A DNA stretch of 26,045 bases from assembly GCA_964438735.1 (NCBI GenBank), contig CAYTLW010000110.1:1-26045 (forward strand), read 5' to 3'. Position numbers and translations under genes: made by a program. Every line of letters starts with the position of its first letter. The first letter of the stretch is position 1. Source of the DNA: CAYTLW01 sp964438735 (GTDB taxonomy: Bacteria; Myxococcota_A; UBA9042). Shown one piece after another: positions 15,587-24,234 of this stretch. The notes under the pieces were generated by a model. The model was not told the DNA's origin and did no database searches. It was given only the letters and a program-made list of their open reading frames with translations.

Positions 15587-16810
15587 TCAAGGCGAGCAAG
15601 ACGAGTTGGCGGGCCACCCTGGTGGCGTCAGCAGCGCCGGATTGACGTAGCAGGCGCTGATACAGGGCACACCCTCGGGCTGCCAGAATTTCGCGCTGCC
15701 CTGGCATGGGCTGCCGACCTTGGAGCTGTAGCAGCGCTGAACAGGCGGCAGGCTTCCGCCGACCATCTTGTTGGGCCACTGCAGCTTGCCCACGTACCAC
15801 ATGTCCAACTCGTACATCTTCACCGGGCCGAATTGCCCGGCCAGCACGCCGCCGATGAAGACGTTCAGCGTCGCCTCCGATGGGCCGTGGTCGTGGTCAT
15901 TCCAGTAGTGCACGCCGATGGCGTAGTTCATCGGGTCGCTGTTGGTGCCCTGCGGCTGCGCCAGGCTCAGCAGCTCCGGGCCGGCGCCATCCGTATCTTC
16001 CAGGATCAACTTGGGATCATCATCGACGTTGGGGTCGAAGCTGCCCCAATTCGGCTCCTTGTTGACCCAGTAGGCATCGAAGGGATCGCTGAACCACGGG
16101 TCGCCTTGACCATCGCAATCGATGTCTGCCACGGAGGCCAGGGGGTGGGCGAAATGTAGATCCAGGTCCGCACCCGCGGCTGCGCCCGTATCGCTGGGGT
16201 CGGCATCGCCTGGGGTCTTCCAGGTCAACTCCAGGTGCAGGGCAGCGTCCGGGCTCACCGACGCCTGGATGCAGGCCGGGCTGCAGCTTTGCAGGAGCAG
16301 ACTGTCGCGGACCGAGAGACAGAACTCGTAGGTGCCCACAACGTTGGCAGTGAATTTGGGGTTGGCCACGTCCGCACCTGGCTGGAAGTTCTGTTGCGAG
16401 CCCTTGGGCTGTTTGACGGTCCACGAGTATTCAGTCACCTGCGCACCCCCAACACCGAAGCTGGCGTCGCCCTTGAGTTGCAATGAGGTCTGGGGGATCA
16501 CGTCCAACGGCCCCTGGGTGGAGACCACGCTCGTCGGACAGGTATGCGTGACCCCGACCCCGGAGCAGGTGAAGGTGTTCATCTGCGTCCAGCCGTCGGT
16601 TTGCACCGCCACATTGGCCACGTCCATGTCGAAGTCGCCGGTGGCCGGATCCCGCGTCGCCTTTGAAGTTGGCGTGTAAACGACCGAGAACGTGGCCGAC
16701 TTGCCTGGCGGAATCTTCAATGGCGCGTCCTTGGTCGGACCATCGACGCCACAATCGGGGTACTCAGCCACCGTCGCGGTGAACGACAGGGCAAACCTGG
16801 CCACATCCAC
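15587..16810 (-). pseudogene. Choice-of-anchor/PKD-like secreted protein lacking its 5' end
   Basis: The frame is open from about 16900 to the TGA at 15587-15589, but no signal peptide, no ATG and no ribosome binding site are found; the only plausible start is GTG 16810. The readable 407 residues begin inside an immunoglobulin-like module: FTATVAEYPDCGVDGPTKDA then PLKIPPGKSATFSVVYTP, as in choice-of-anchor D-type domains. A PKD-like strand set follows (EYSWTVKQPKGSQQNFQPGA; GTYEFCLSVRD). The C-terminal domain has LELTWKTPGDADPSDT, ADLDLHFAHP and YAIGVHYWNDHDHGPSEATL, seen in myxobacterial secreted proteins. The DNA upstream encodes cytochrome c on the other strand, so the N-terminus is missing. 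A leaderless functional gene cannot be excluded. Confidence 0.65.
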
Positions 16811-17016
16811 CGCGGCGTCAATGTCTGGAGGCCTTCGGGCGTCGAATTGAGCGTCTGGGTGACGGCATCTGGGTGCGGTATGGTCAGGGTGAAATATTCG
16901 CTACCTTGAGCCCGGTCAAGCCATCATCGCCCCACGCGCATGCACTCCCAGCCACGTCGTGCTACGAACTTCCGCGCAGTTCCCGACGGTCCCACCCCCG
17001 CGCACCAGGTCCCGAG

Positions 17017-17448
17017 ATGGCGCCACCCCGTCCCCCCGCACCGCCCACCACTGGCCAGCCCCACGCGGTCCTGTTGCGCGTGGCCGTCGTCCTGGCTGGC
17101 TACGGGGTCTACGCCCTGGTGATCGCAGCGACACCGGCCGATGCGGGCATGGCGGCGGATCCCCACCTGCAGCGCGGCCGCTCTGTGTGGTTGAATCACA
17201 ACTGCGGCAGCTGCCATGGCCTGGTGGGGTTGGGCGGCCACCTCGGCCCCGACCTGACGCGCCTGGACGAACGCCTGCCCCGGAAGACGCTGGCGGTTCT
17301 GCTGGCTTCGAGTCCCGCCGGCATGCCATCGGTCGAGCTGCCGCCAAGCGACCTGGACGCCATGGTCGACTGGTTGGCTGCCGTGCGCCAGACCGCAGCC
17401 TGGCCGCCGCGCAGCCTGTCCGACTCCGCCCTGGGAGCAGCGCCATGA
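17017..17448 (+). CDS. Membrane-anchored cytochrome c (NorC-like)
   Basis: A 143-aa monoheme cytochrome. ATG 17017 (MAPPRPPAPPTTGQPHAVLL) is preferred over an upstream GTG because CCAGG lies about 9 nt upstream and it leaves one N-terminal membrane helix (VLLRVAVVLAGYGVYALVIA) as anchor. The heme site is C63-G-S-C66-H67 in WLNHNCGSCHGLVGLGGHLG followed by PDLTRL; M103 in SPAGMPS is the likely sixth ligand. The stretch resembles NorC, the electron-donating subunit of cytochrome c-dependent nitric oxide reductase. The stop overlaps the next start (ATGA), so it is co-translated with the heme-copper oxidase-like subunit. Periplasmic side of the inner membrane is inferred. Confidence 0.82.
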   Translation: MAPPRPPAPPTTGQPHAVLLRVAVVLAGYGVYALVIAATPADAGMAADPHLQRGRSVWLNHNCGSCHGLVGLGGHLGPDLTRLDERLPRKTLAVLLASSPAGMPSVELPPSDLDAMVDWLAAVRQTAAWPPRSLSDSALGAAP

Positions 17449-18791
17449 GCGCGCCGCCGCCCACCGGGGCCACCGCGACCCTGCCCGGTCCGGCGGAAGT
17501 CAGGCCGACCACAGGTGGCCGCGCCGCTATCGCCGCGTCGCCCATGCTGCCCGGCGTCGGATTGGCCGGCCTGAGCCTCGCGGTTGTGGTCCTGGTGGGT
17601 CTGGTCCTCGGCCTGCGTTCGACCTGGCCGGCGTTCGCCATGGACTCGTTGCCCATGTGGCGGGTGCGCCCATTGCACGCGGGGGGCACGGTCGCGCTGA
17701 TGCTGGCCGGCGTCGCTGGCCTGGGTTGTTGCCTGTTGCGGCGCGTCGAGGGCGCACCGAACCACTGGCTGGAGCGCGCCATCCTCTGGCCGCTCGCGGC
17801 GTTCGTGGTCGCATTCGGCGCCAACGTGGTCGTGGGCGATATCGGCGCCATGGAGTACGCCCCCTGGCCGGCGTCCCTGTCTCTGCTGCCGGCCCTGTCC
17901 TATCTCGTCCTGGTGTGCGCCTTGTTGCGGGTCCTGCCGGCGCTGACCGAACGCGGTCCGGAAGCCGCCTGGTTGATTCTGACAGGCATGGTGTTGATCC
18001 CCGCGGGCCTGCTCGAGCCGGTGCTGGCCGGCTTCGGGGGCGGCGGCTTCACGCGGGACCTGTCCATCGAGTGGCACGCCACCGACACCCTGATCGCGGG
18101 CTGCAATACGGCCCTGTATGGCTTCGGCGTCGCCCTGGCCGCGCCACCGGGCGGTCGTCCGTTACGCTCGCGCTGGCTGTTCCTCCTGGCCGCCTTCTGC
18201 CTGGTCTCCACGTTTGGTCATCACCACTATCCGTCCGGGCAGGCCTACACGCTCAAGATCATCGCAGTCACCGCCTCCATGTTGGCGGCCGTCTCCTTCC
18301 TACGCCACCTGAGAGCGGTCCTGGCCACCAGGTCGCGCGACCGTCGAGATCCCGTCGCTGTGCTGCTGGCCCACGCCGAACTCTGGACCCTCTTCTCCGC
18401 CGGCAGCGGCATCCTGCTGGCCGTGCCCTGGCTCTACGTGGTGACCCACGGGACCTACGCGGTGGTCGCCCACACGATGGGGGCGGTGGTGGGCGTGGCC
18501 CTGATGCTGATGGCCGCCAGTTACCTGGGTTTTGTTGCCGATCGCACCCCGGTCGACGCGGAGCGACTGGCCGGCAGGGCGAAGTGGGTGAGTGTCGTGC
18601 TGATGGTCATGGTTGTGGATCTGGTCGCAGCCGGGGTCGTCGAAGGCGTACTGCGGGTCAGCGACAGCACGGTGGCGGTGTCGGTGGCGCGCCAGGTGCT
18701 GCTCCCCATGCCTGTACTGGGCGTCGCCCTGGCCATCAGCCTGGCGCGACTGGGTGCGATGGTGCTGCAAGGAGCGCGGACGCAGGCCTGA
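17445..18791 (+). CDS. NorB-like heme-copper oxidase superfamily subunit I
   Basis: A 448-aa polytopic protein with about 12 hydrophobic segments, ATG 17445 with GGGAG upstream. Helix II His is H78 in RPLHAGGTVALMLAG. The helix VI metal-site His is H211 in IEWHATDTLIAGCNTALYGF. Helix VII carries HHH 259-261 in STFGHHHYPSG. Helix X has THGTYAVVAHTMGAVVG with H335 and the high-spin heme ligand H343. Aligned with the oxidase motif HDTYYVVAHFH, residue 345, the second low-spin heme ligand, is Met instead of His. No Tyr-containing HPEVY-type motif is present in helix VI, which favours an NO reductase-like rather than O2-reducing role. With the NorC-like partner it likely takes electrons from cytochrome c to reduce NO; this is inferred and the exact subfamily is unclear. 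Confidence 0.78.
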   Translation: MSAPPPTGATATLPGPAEVRPTTGGRAAIAASPMLPGVGLAGLSLAVVVLVGLVLGLRSTWPAFAMDSLPMWRVRPLHAGGTVALMLAGVAGLGCCLLRRVEGAPNHWLERAILWPLAAFVVAFGANVVVGDIGAMEYAPWPASLSLLPALSYLVLVCALLRVLPALTERGPEAAWLILTGMVLIPAGLLEPVLAGFGGGGFTRDLSIEWHATDTLIAGCNTALYGFGVALAAPPGGRPLRSRWLFLLAAFCLVSTFGHHHYPSGQAYTLKIIAVTASMLAAVSFLRHLRAVLATRSRDRRDPVAVLLAHAELWTLFSAGSGILLAVPWLYVVTHGTYAVVAHTMGAVVGVALMLMAASYLGFVADRTPVDAERLAGRAKWVSVVLMVMVVDLVAAGVVEGVLRVSDSTVAVSVARQVLLPMPVLGVALAISLARLGAMVLQGARTQA

Positions 18792-18812
18792 TGGCCTCGA
18801 CTCGATGGCTCG

Positions 18813-18835
18813 TTGTCTCCCCGGTCGGAGACCAA
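18813..18835. terminator. Possible bidirectional terminator hairpin
   Basis: TTGTCTCC (18813-18820), loop CCGGTC, GGAGACCAA (18827-18835): an 8-bp stem with one bulged base. It sits midway in the 54-bp gap between two convergent stops (18791 plus, 18846 minus). There is no T-run, so it may act weakly or with Rho. Confidence 0.4.
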
Positions 18836-18845
18836 CCGCACGTCG

Positions 18846-21602
18846 CTATGGATTCGGCGCCGCCAGCTCCACAGGGCTGGGGGGCGGAACCACGGCCAGA
18901 CCTTCATCGAAAGCCTTGTTCTGGTTGTTGCCAAAATAGAGGTTCTGCTTTGCCGTCAGAGCGGGATTGGCGTCGGCGACGATGCCGAACTGGTTGCCGG
19001 TGCTGACGTTGCCGACCAGCTCCACGGCCTCGCCGCCATGCAGCATCACGCCGGCTCGCGGCAGGTTGTGCAGGAGGTTGTATTCCAGGCGCAGAGATGT
19101 CGCCAGGCGCGCAGCGACGCCTTCGGCCAGCGTCGTCGTCTTGTTGCCGTCCGGCACGCTGCCAGCCTGTGTGGCGCGGAATACGCTGTGCCGCGCCGTG
19201 AAGTTTCCTGCCTGTGAGAGCGCTGCGGCGGCATGATTGCCCATGGCCAGGCAGCCGTCGCAGGTGAGGTCGCCCGGGAAGTTGACCCAGCAGCCCGCGC
19301 CCAGCAGCTGCTTGGCGTCGTGCGGCGCGTTATCCGATACCAGCACACCGGTCGCCTGCAGGGCGGAGCCGGCGTCGAATGAGAGGATGCCGGCGGTGCC
19401 ATTGCCCGACGACCTGGCGCCAGCCACGATCAGCTTGCCCGCCTGCGCGACGAACAGGCCGCTTGCGAGTCCGGGGCCGTGTTCCAGCATCGTCTGCCCG
19501 TCCGCCAGCACACCCGCGAACATGGCCTCGGAACCGGCGCCGCGTACCGATGCCCCAGCCGTCCGATTGCCCACCAGGCGACCGCCGAGCCAGGTCAGGC
19601 GGCCGCCAAGGGTGACCGAGACGCCGTAGCCCAGCAGGCCGTCATACTTGCGGGGCAGGGTGCCCTCCACGACCACCGAGCGGGTCACCAGTCGGGCATC
19701 TTCACGGGCGACCATCAGGCCGAGGGCGTGGTTGGCCACGATACGCGATGCCAGCAGCTCGACCTGTGCGCCGCCGCCGACGGTCACGCCGACGCCATGG
19801 TCGCCGCTGAGGGTCGGCTGATTGTCCTCGGCGACCACTCCCACCATCGTTGCCCGGCTGCCGGGCCAGGTGACGCCGACGCCAGCGAGCGCATTGCGCG
19901 CAATCCGTGCGCCGTAGATGGCCAGGCTGGCGCCCTCGTAGACGTCCAGCCCGCGGCCGTGGATGTGCTTGACCCCGTCCAACCCAGGCGTCTCGATCGT
20001 GTCCTGCACCAGCACGCCGGCGGCGATCAGCAGGCCTTTCTTGCCTTGAACCGTGGCGCCGCGATCGGCGTTGTGGGACAGCCGCAGGTCCATGACCCGG
20101 GCCTGGGCCCCATCCATCACCGCCAGGCCGCCCGGGCAGCTGGTCTTGTCGACCGATGAACGGGTCTCATCACACGCCAGCCGCTGGCCGAGCAGCCGTG
20201 CTCCTGGCTTCAACAGCCCGATGCCGGCGCCCCGACAGCGGTGCACTCGCACGTCCACAAGCGTGGCGTGGGCGTCGGCCAGGATCACGATCCCGGAACC
20301 GGACCATTGGCTGGCCGCCGCCGCCGCTGGCTTCACCTCGGCGATGACGCTGCGGGTCATCTGCAGCCGGGCCCCGGCGCCGCCCACGACGACACCGGCG
20401 TTGCCGGCCCCCGCGATGTGCACGCGCTCCAGGTGCAGACGACGTCCCGGATTCACCACGACGGCCTCGTGGCTGGTGCTCTCGATGGTCAGCCGGTCGA
20501 TCCGCGCCGCCTGGCTGGATGGTGGCTGCTGCGCCACAAGGGCGGCCGTCTTGGCCGTGTTGACCAGCCGGACCTGGGCCGCACAGCGCCCCCGGATGTG
20601 AAGACGCTTCTTCAGGTGCAGGTAGCCCTTGTAGACGCCAGCGGCGACCAGGAGTTCTGCACCGTCAGGGGCGACGGACATCGCGCTGCCAAGACTTGCA
20701 TAAGGCGCCGCCTGGCTGCCGGTGCCGCCCGGAGATGCCGAAGCGTCGACGTACAACGCCATCTTGCCAGCCGTTGCCGGGCGCCACTTCGCATCGCCGC
20801 AATCGCCGGGATCGGGCAGACAAGGCGCCATCGTGCCCACGTTGGCCGGCACGTTCTCGTCCACGATGAAGCCTGGCGGACAGGTCCACGGCAGCCCAGC
20901 CTGCGCACACGTCCCCGGCTTGCCCAGCGGCGGCGCCTGCCCGGCCGAGCAGCCCTGATCCTTGGCCACCTGGTCCGCCCCGCAGACCGTCGCTTGGGGG
21001 TCGCAATCTTCCTGCAGAATGCTGCACGCGTCGCCGTTGCTGTCGCGTGGATTCCAGCACCACCGGGGAATGTGCACCGGCGGCAGCTTCACCGGCACGC
21101 CGCCCCTGGCCACGCTCACCTCGCCCAGGTCCTTGGCCCGCCCGGCCTCGTATCCAGCAGGCACGCACGCACCGCCATCGAGGGGCGAAGGCCACCAACC
21201 CGCGGCGCAGCCAGCGTTCGCTGCCAGCTCATCTGCCGTGCAGAGCCTGCCGGCGGGAGCGCAATCCAGAACAGACTTGGCGTCGCATTCGGCGCCCGTC
21301 GCGTCGCGCCAGTCCCAACACCACCGTGGCGTGCAGGTTGCCGGATCCGACAGCACCGTAGCGCCACACGCAGCCGGACCCGCCGAAGCGCACTCACTGG
21401 TCGTCACGTCAAACCACGTGCCGGCGTCGCAGCACGATCCGTCCGGGCGCAGCGCCCACTCGGGACACCCAGGCCCCGTGTCAACGGCGACGTCGACGGC
21501 AGCGGGCAGCGGCTCGGCCGATTCGGTACATGCGCACAACACCACCATGCCCGGCAGGAGCAGCGACAAGCGCAGCACCTCGATGCGGAGCGACGTGGCC
21601 AT
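18846..21602 (-). CDS. Right-handed beta-helix surface lipoprotein
   Basis: A 918-aa lipoprotein. ATG 21602 has GGAG about 8 nt upstream and yields a signal peptide with the lipobox L22-C-A-C25. Residues about 30-310 are Cys-rich, with CPEWALRPDGSCCDAGTW and two copies of a PRWCWDWRDATG / PRWCWNPRDSNG element. Then comes YVDASASPGGTGSQAAPYAS (DUF1565-like start), followed by about 25 short strands (e.g. ARIDRLTIESTSHEAVVV; SGIVILADAHATLVDVRV; RGLDVYEGASLAIYGARI; NAGVVVGGAGARLQMTRSV) typical of a parallel beta-helix repeat. Such folds include polysaccharide lyases, but no catalytic triad was identified, so binding or structural roles are equally possible. It ends the minus-strand run of exported proteins. 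Confidence 0.85.
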   Translation of the reverse strand: MATSLRIEVLRLSLLLPGMVVLCACTESAEPLPAAVDVAVDTGPGCPEWALRPDGSCCDAGTWFDVTTSECASAGPAACGATVLSDPATCTPRWCWDWRDATGAECDAKSVLDCAPAGRLCTADELAANAGCAAGWWPSPLDGGACVPAGYEAGRAKDLGEVSVARGGVPVKLPPVHIPRWCWNPRDSNGDACSILQEDCDPQATVCGADQVAKDQGCSAGQAPPLGKPGTCAQAGLPWTCPPGFIVDENVPANVGTMAPCLPDPGDCGDAKWRPATAGKMALYVDASASPGGTGSQAAPYASLGSAMSVAPDGAELLVAAGVYKGYLHLKKRLHIRGRCAAQVRLVNTAKTAALVAQQPPSSQAARIDRLTIESTSHEAVVVNPGRRLHLERVHIAGAGNAGVVVGGAGARLQMTRSVIAEVKPAAAAASQWSGSGIVILADAHATLVDVRVHRCRGAGIGLLKPGARLLGQRLACDETRSSVDKTSCPGGLAVMDGAQARVMDLRLSHNADRGATVQGKKGLLIAAGVLVQDTIETPGLDGVKHIHGRGLDVYEGASLAIYGARIARNALAGVGVTWPGSRATMVGVVAEDNQPTLSGDHGVGVTVGGGAQVELLASRIVANHALGLMVAREDARLVTRSVVVEGTLPRKYDGLLGYGVSVTLGGRLTWLGGRLVGNRTAGASVRGAGSEAMFAGVLADGQTMLEHGPGLASGLFVAQAGKLIVAGARSSGNGTAGILSFDAGSALQATGVLVSDNAPHDAKQLLGAGCWVNFPGDLTCDGCLAMGNHAAAALSQAGNFTARHSVFRATQAGSVPDGNKTTTLAEGVAARLATSLRLEYNLLHNLPRAGVMLHGGEAVELVGNVSTGNQFGIVADANPALTAKQNLYFGNNQNKAFDEGLAVVPPPSPVELAAPNP

Positions 21603-21731
21603 GGTTGAACTCCGGCATGCGATGGCTGCCTCCCGGGCAGTCGCTCGCGGCCCACAGGGCGCTCCCACCATAGCAGGTACGGCGACCGTCGACCCGGTCC
21701 CGTGGTGGCGACCAGAATCCGGCGTCAACGC

Positions 21732-22802
21732 TCAGCGCACGCAGCGAAAGCCCACGTAGTCCTCGACAGCGCCCTTGGGGTGAGCGTGGCGGTCGCTGGC
21801 CCGCAGCTCCTTGTGCGGCGAGCTGTAGCTGCCGCCGCGAACCTCGTCGCCGGGGTCGCCCTTGCAGTCGGTCCAGAGGGGATTCCGGGCGCGCGCTTCG
21901 ACCGGGCGTTTGTAGGCATCATGCAGGTGACAATCGGCGACAAATTCGCTGACATTGCCTGTCATATCGTGCACGCCATAAGGGCTGATGCCCTTGGGTC
22001 TGCTGCCGACCGGCGAGGTGAACAGGGTCGCGCATCCCTCGCCACAAGCATGAGGGAAGCAGTCCTTCTCAGGCGGCGTGATCATCACCGTCAACTCGCA
22101 ATCGGGCGCCTGATTGCCCCAGGGATAGGTGGGCGTTGCAGCGGCGCAGTCCCCTCCACGCTTGTCGCAGCCGCCACGGGCGGCCTTTTCCCACTGCGCT
22201 TCGGTGGGCAGGCGGCCTGTGGCATGAGTCCATTGGCAGAAAGCGGCAGCCTGTGCGCGGTTGACCCCCGTGATGGGGTGCTTTTCGCGACCGGGGTTGC
22301 CCCAACTGTAGTATTTGGCGTCCTCGTAGGTGGCCACCGGCAATGTACACGCGCCCGCCTTCACGCAGGCGGCGTAGCGCTCCACGGTGACTTCGTAGAC
22401 ATCGATCAGAAAGGCGTCCAGCCAGACCTCGTGAAAGGGTAGTTCGATCTCGTAGGGACAGCCGCCCTGGCCGACGATGGCCTCGTTACAACCCATCCAG
22501 AATGGGCCGGCGGGCACCTGGACCATGTCGTTGGCGATGCAGATTCCCTGTTTGCAGACATCCTCGCTGCCGCACGAAGCACCATCGGCCAGCGCTTCGT
22601 GCGCGCAGCCCGCGGCCGGGTCGTGGCTGTCGACCGTGCACGACTCGCCGTCGTCACAGTCCACCGACCCGACATCTGAGCTGATGTCAACGGCGTGGAT
22701 ATCGGGCTGGTTGGCGGTGGTGTCGGGAGTTGGGGTGCCGGACGGGCCGCAACCGCCGAGGGCCAGCGCCAGGCTCAGCGCGCATGATTGCCAGGCGTTC
22801 AT
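21732..22802 (-). CDS. SUMF1/FGE-sulfatase-fold lipoprotein
   Basis: A 356-aa lipoprotein. ATG 22802 has GGAAGG upstream; the lipobox is L-G-G-C18 in SLALALGGCGPSG. Residues about 48-90 are a short Cys module (CDDGESCTVDSHDPAAGC), like the repeats in the lipoprotein at 11484. Then the SUMF1 fold: VPAGPFWMGCNE, VYEVTVERYAACV, RLPTEAQWEKAARGG, YPWGNQAPDCE, MTGNVSEFVADC, RGGSYSSPHKELRASDRH and VGFRCVR. True formylglycine-generating enzymes have two active-site Cys after the RGGS motif; here that stretch (SSPHKELRASDR) has none. A non-catalytic ligand-binding or scaffold role is therefore more likely. It lies 15 bp after the 42-Cys lipoprotein gene, probably same operon. Confidence 0.88.
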   Translation of the reverse strand: MNAWQSCALSLALALGGCGPSGTPTPDTTANQPDIHAVDISSDVGSVDCDDGESCTVDSHDPAAGCAHEALADGASCGSEDVCKQGICIANDMVQVPAGPFWMGCNEAIVGQGGCPYEIELPFHEVWLDAFLIDVYEVTVERYAACVKAGACTLPVATYEDAKYYSWGNPGREKHPITGVNRAQAAAFCQWTHATGRLPTEAQWEKAARGGCDKRGGDCAAATPTYPWGNQAPDCELTVMITPPEKDCFPHACGEGCATLFTSPVGSRPKGISPYGVHDMTGNVSEFVADCHLHDAYKRPVEARARNPLWTDCKGDPGDEVRGGSYSSPHKELRASDRHAHPKGAVEDYVGFRCVR

Positions 22803-22817
22803 GGCCCTTCCGCTGGG

Positions 22818-24050
22818 TTACTTGTCGGCCTGGCAGGCCGCTGTCTGGCTGGTGCAGGTCTTGTGGATGCAGCTGGTGGTGCAGGCCTGTGGGTCGCGGT
22901 CGTCGCCGCAATAAGCCTGGCAATCCCAGGAACAGCGCGACCGGTCGATCCAGATCTTGTGCGAGCTGGCTTTGAGTTTGCTGCTGCACTCCATGGAGCA
23001 CGCATCGCCCGAGCCGCCAAAGTCACGGCTCGAACCGCCCTTGCCACTGGAGTAGCAGTCCTGCACGCAGCCGTCGAAGCCACTACACGGCATGGGACCG
23101 TCCACCTCGTGCAACAGGCACTTGTAGAAGAGCTGGGCGCAGACCTCGCTGGGCGGGTGCGCGTGGTCGCCATGCTCTTCGTGCAGATCGTGGCAGCCCT
23201 GCTCGTTCTGCTCGGCGAAGATCTGCTGACCCTCGGCGTTCACCTCGGCCATGCAAAAGAAGAAGCACTCGGGGCCAACCTGGGTCTGGCCAGCCGGAGG
23301 CGTCCACTGGGTGGCGCACTCTGTGCAGTTCTTCATGTAGTGGCCGCAGGGCTTGGTACCGGTCTTGTTGTTGGTGCCGCACTTGACGGTGTTGATGCAG
23401 CACTTGCTGATGATGCCCTTGTCCAGCACGCATTGGCCGAGCACGTCGGCCTGGGCCTTGGCCTCTGTGGACAACGAGTTGTAGCACTTGCCCATGCACT
23501 TGAACGGGTCGCTGCCGGTCAGTTTGCACTTGCCCATGCAGGGCCCCAGCATCAGGCACTGCCCGTCGCCAAACCCGCCTTCATCCACGCAGAGCAGCGT
23601 ATCGCCCAGGCAGAAGTCGTCCATGCACTTCTCCATACAGTCCTTCTGGGGATTGTCCTTGCAGTCCATCTCGACGCAGCTCTTGCGGATGCATGTCGCC
23701 AGATTCTGCGCCAGCGGCAGGACGTCGGGGGCCACATCGGTCTCGTTGAGGCAGGTGGCGACGCACTCCGGCTCGAAGGCGGGCGCGCAAGCGGTGGCTG
23801 CGCAGTCGGCCGCCGCCGTGCAGCTGTTGAACTTGTAGACGGGGGGCGGCCCCGTGTCGGGCTCGGGGCTCCGCTCGGTCTCGGGCGGGTTGGCGGCGCC
23901 GTCTGCGATGCGATAGGCGTCCGCCTCGCCGCGGGCGCTCACGTTGGGGTCGTTCGGGTCAGCGGAGTGAGAAGAGGTCGAGCCGCCATTGCAGGCCGCC
24001 TGCACGACCGCCAGAGCGACTACTAGAGACCATGTCAGCGTTGCTCGCAT
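22818..24050 (-). CDS. Extremely Cys-rich lipoprotein of unknown family
   Basis: A 410-aa protein. ATG 24050 follows GAGGAATCACC, a good ribosome binding site. Signal peptide MRATLTWSLVVALAVVQAAC gives Cys20 as a likely lipidated residue (weak lipobox QAAC). I count about 42 Cys, mostly spaced three to ten residues apart in helical-looking segments (e.g. CIRKSCVEMDCKDNPQKDCM; CMGKCKLTGSDPFKCMGKC; CCINTVKCGTNNKTGTKPCG), unlike the CDDGD-type repeats. C-x3-C pairs (CVATC, CMEKC, CMGKC, CSMEC, CSWDC) recur, and His-rich HDLHEEHGDHAH could bind metal. No known family is recognised and no CxxCH heme motif is present. First gene of a probable operon with the SUMF1 lipoprotein. Confidence 0.8.
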   Translation of the reverse strand: MRATLTWSLVVALAVVQAACNGGSTSSHSADPNDPNVSARGEADAYRIADGAANPPETERSPEPDTGPPPVYKFNSCTAAADCAATACAPAFEPECVATCLNETDVAPDVLPLAQNLATCIRKSCVEMDCKDNPQKDCMEKCMDDFCLGDTLLCVDEGGFGDGQCLMLGPCMGKCKLTGSDPFKCMGKCYNSLSTEAKAQADVLGQCVLDKGIISKCCINTVKCGTNNKTGTKPCGHYMKNCTECATQWTPPAGQTQVGPECFFFCMAEVNAEGQQIFAEQNEQGCHDLHEEHGDHAHPPSEVCAQLFYKCLLHEVDGPMPCSGFDGCVQDCYSSGKGGSSRDFGGSGDACSMECSSKLKASSHKIWIDRSRCSWDCQAYCGDDRDPQACTTSCIHKTCTSQTAACQADK

Positions 24051-24234
24051 GGTGATTCCTCGCCCGTTCAGCCCGCGTCTGTCGTCGCCTTCGCTCGATG
24101 TCATCTATGCTTTCGGCGGTCCTCCCCTCTCCCAAGAAATCGTAGTGGCCCGGTCTCTGCTTTGGCTGTAAGCATCGATGAGATTCGGCGTGCATGTATG
24201 AAGATGCGGCCAACCAGTGGTAATCACGAAGCGC
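24051..24234. other. Intergenic region upstream of the lipoprotein pair
   Basis: This 184-bp stretch between the peroxidase stop (24235) and the Cys-rich lipoprotein start (24050), both on the minus strand, is noticeably richer in A/T than the flanking genes. It should hold the promoter of the operon. I could not choose a -35/-10 pair with confidence and saw no terminator. Confidence 0.35.

Noticed and set aside
16959..18791. A single 610-codon frame covering cytochrome c and the NorB-like gene
   Set aside because: Only the part from 17445 is real; before that the frame is out of register with the CGSCH cytochrome, whose own frame ends at the ATGA overlap.
20241..21608. Long plus-strand open frame opposite the beta-helix lipoprotein
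   Set aside because: The minus frame has a signal peptide, lipobox and repeat fold; the plus frame has none.
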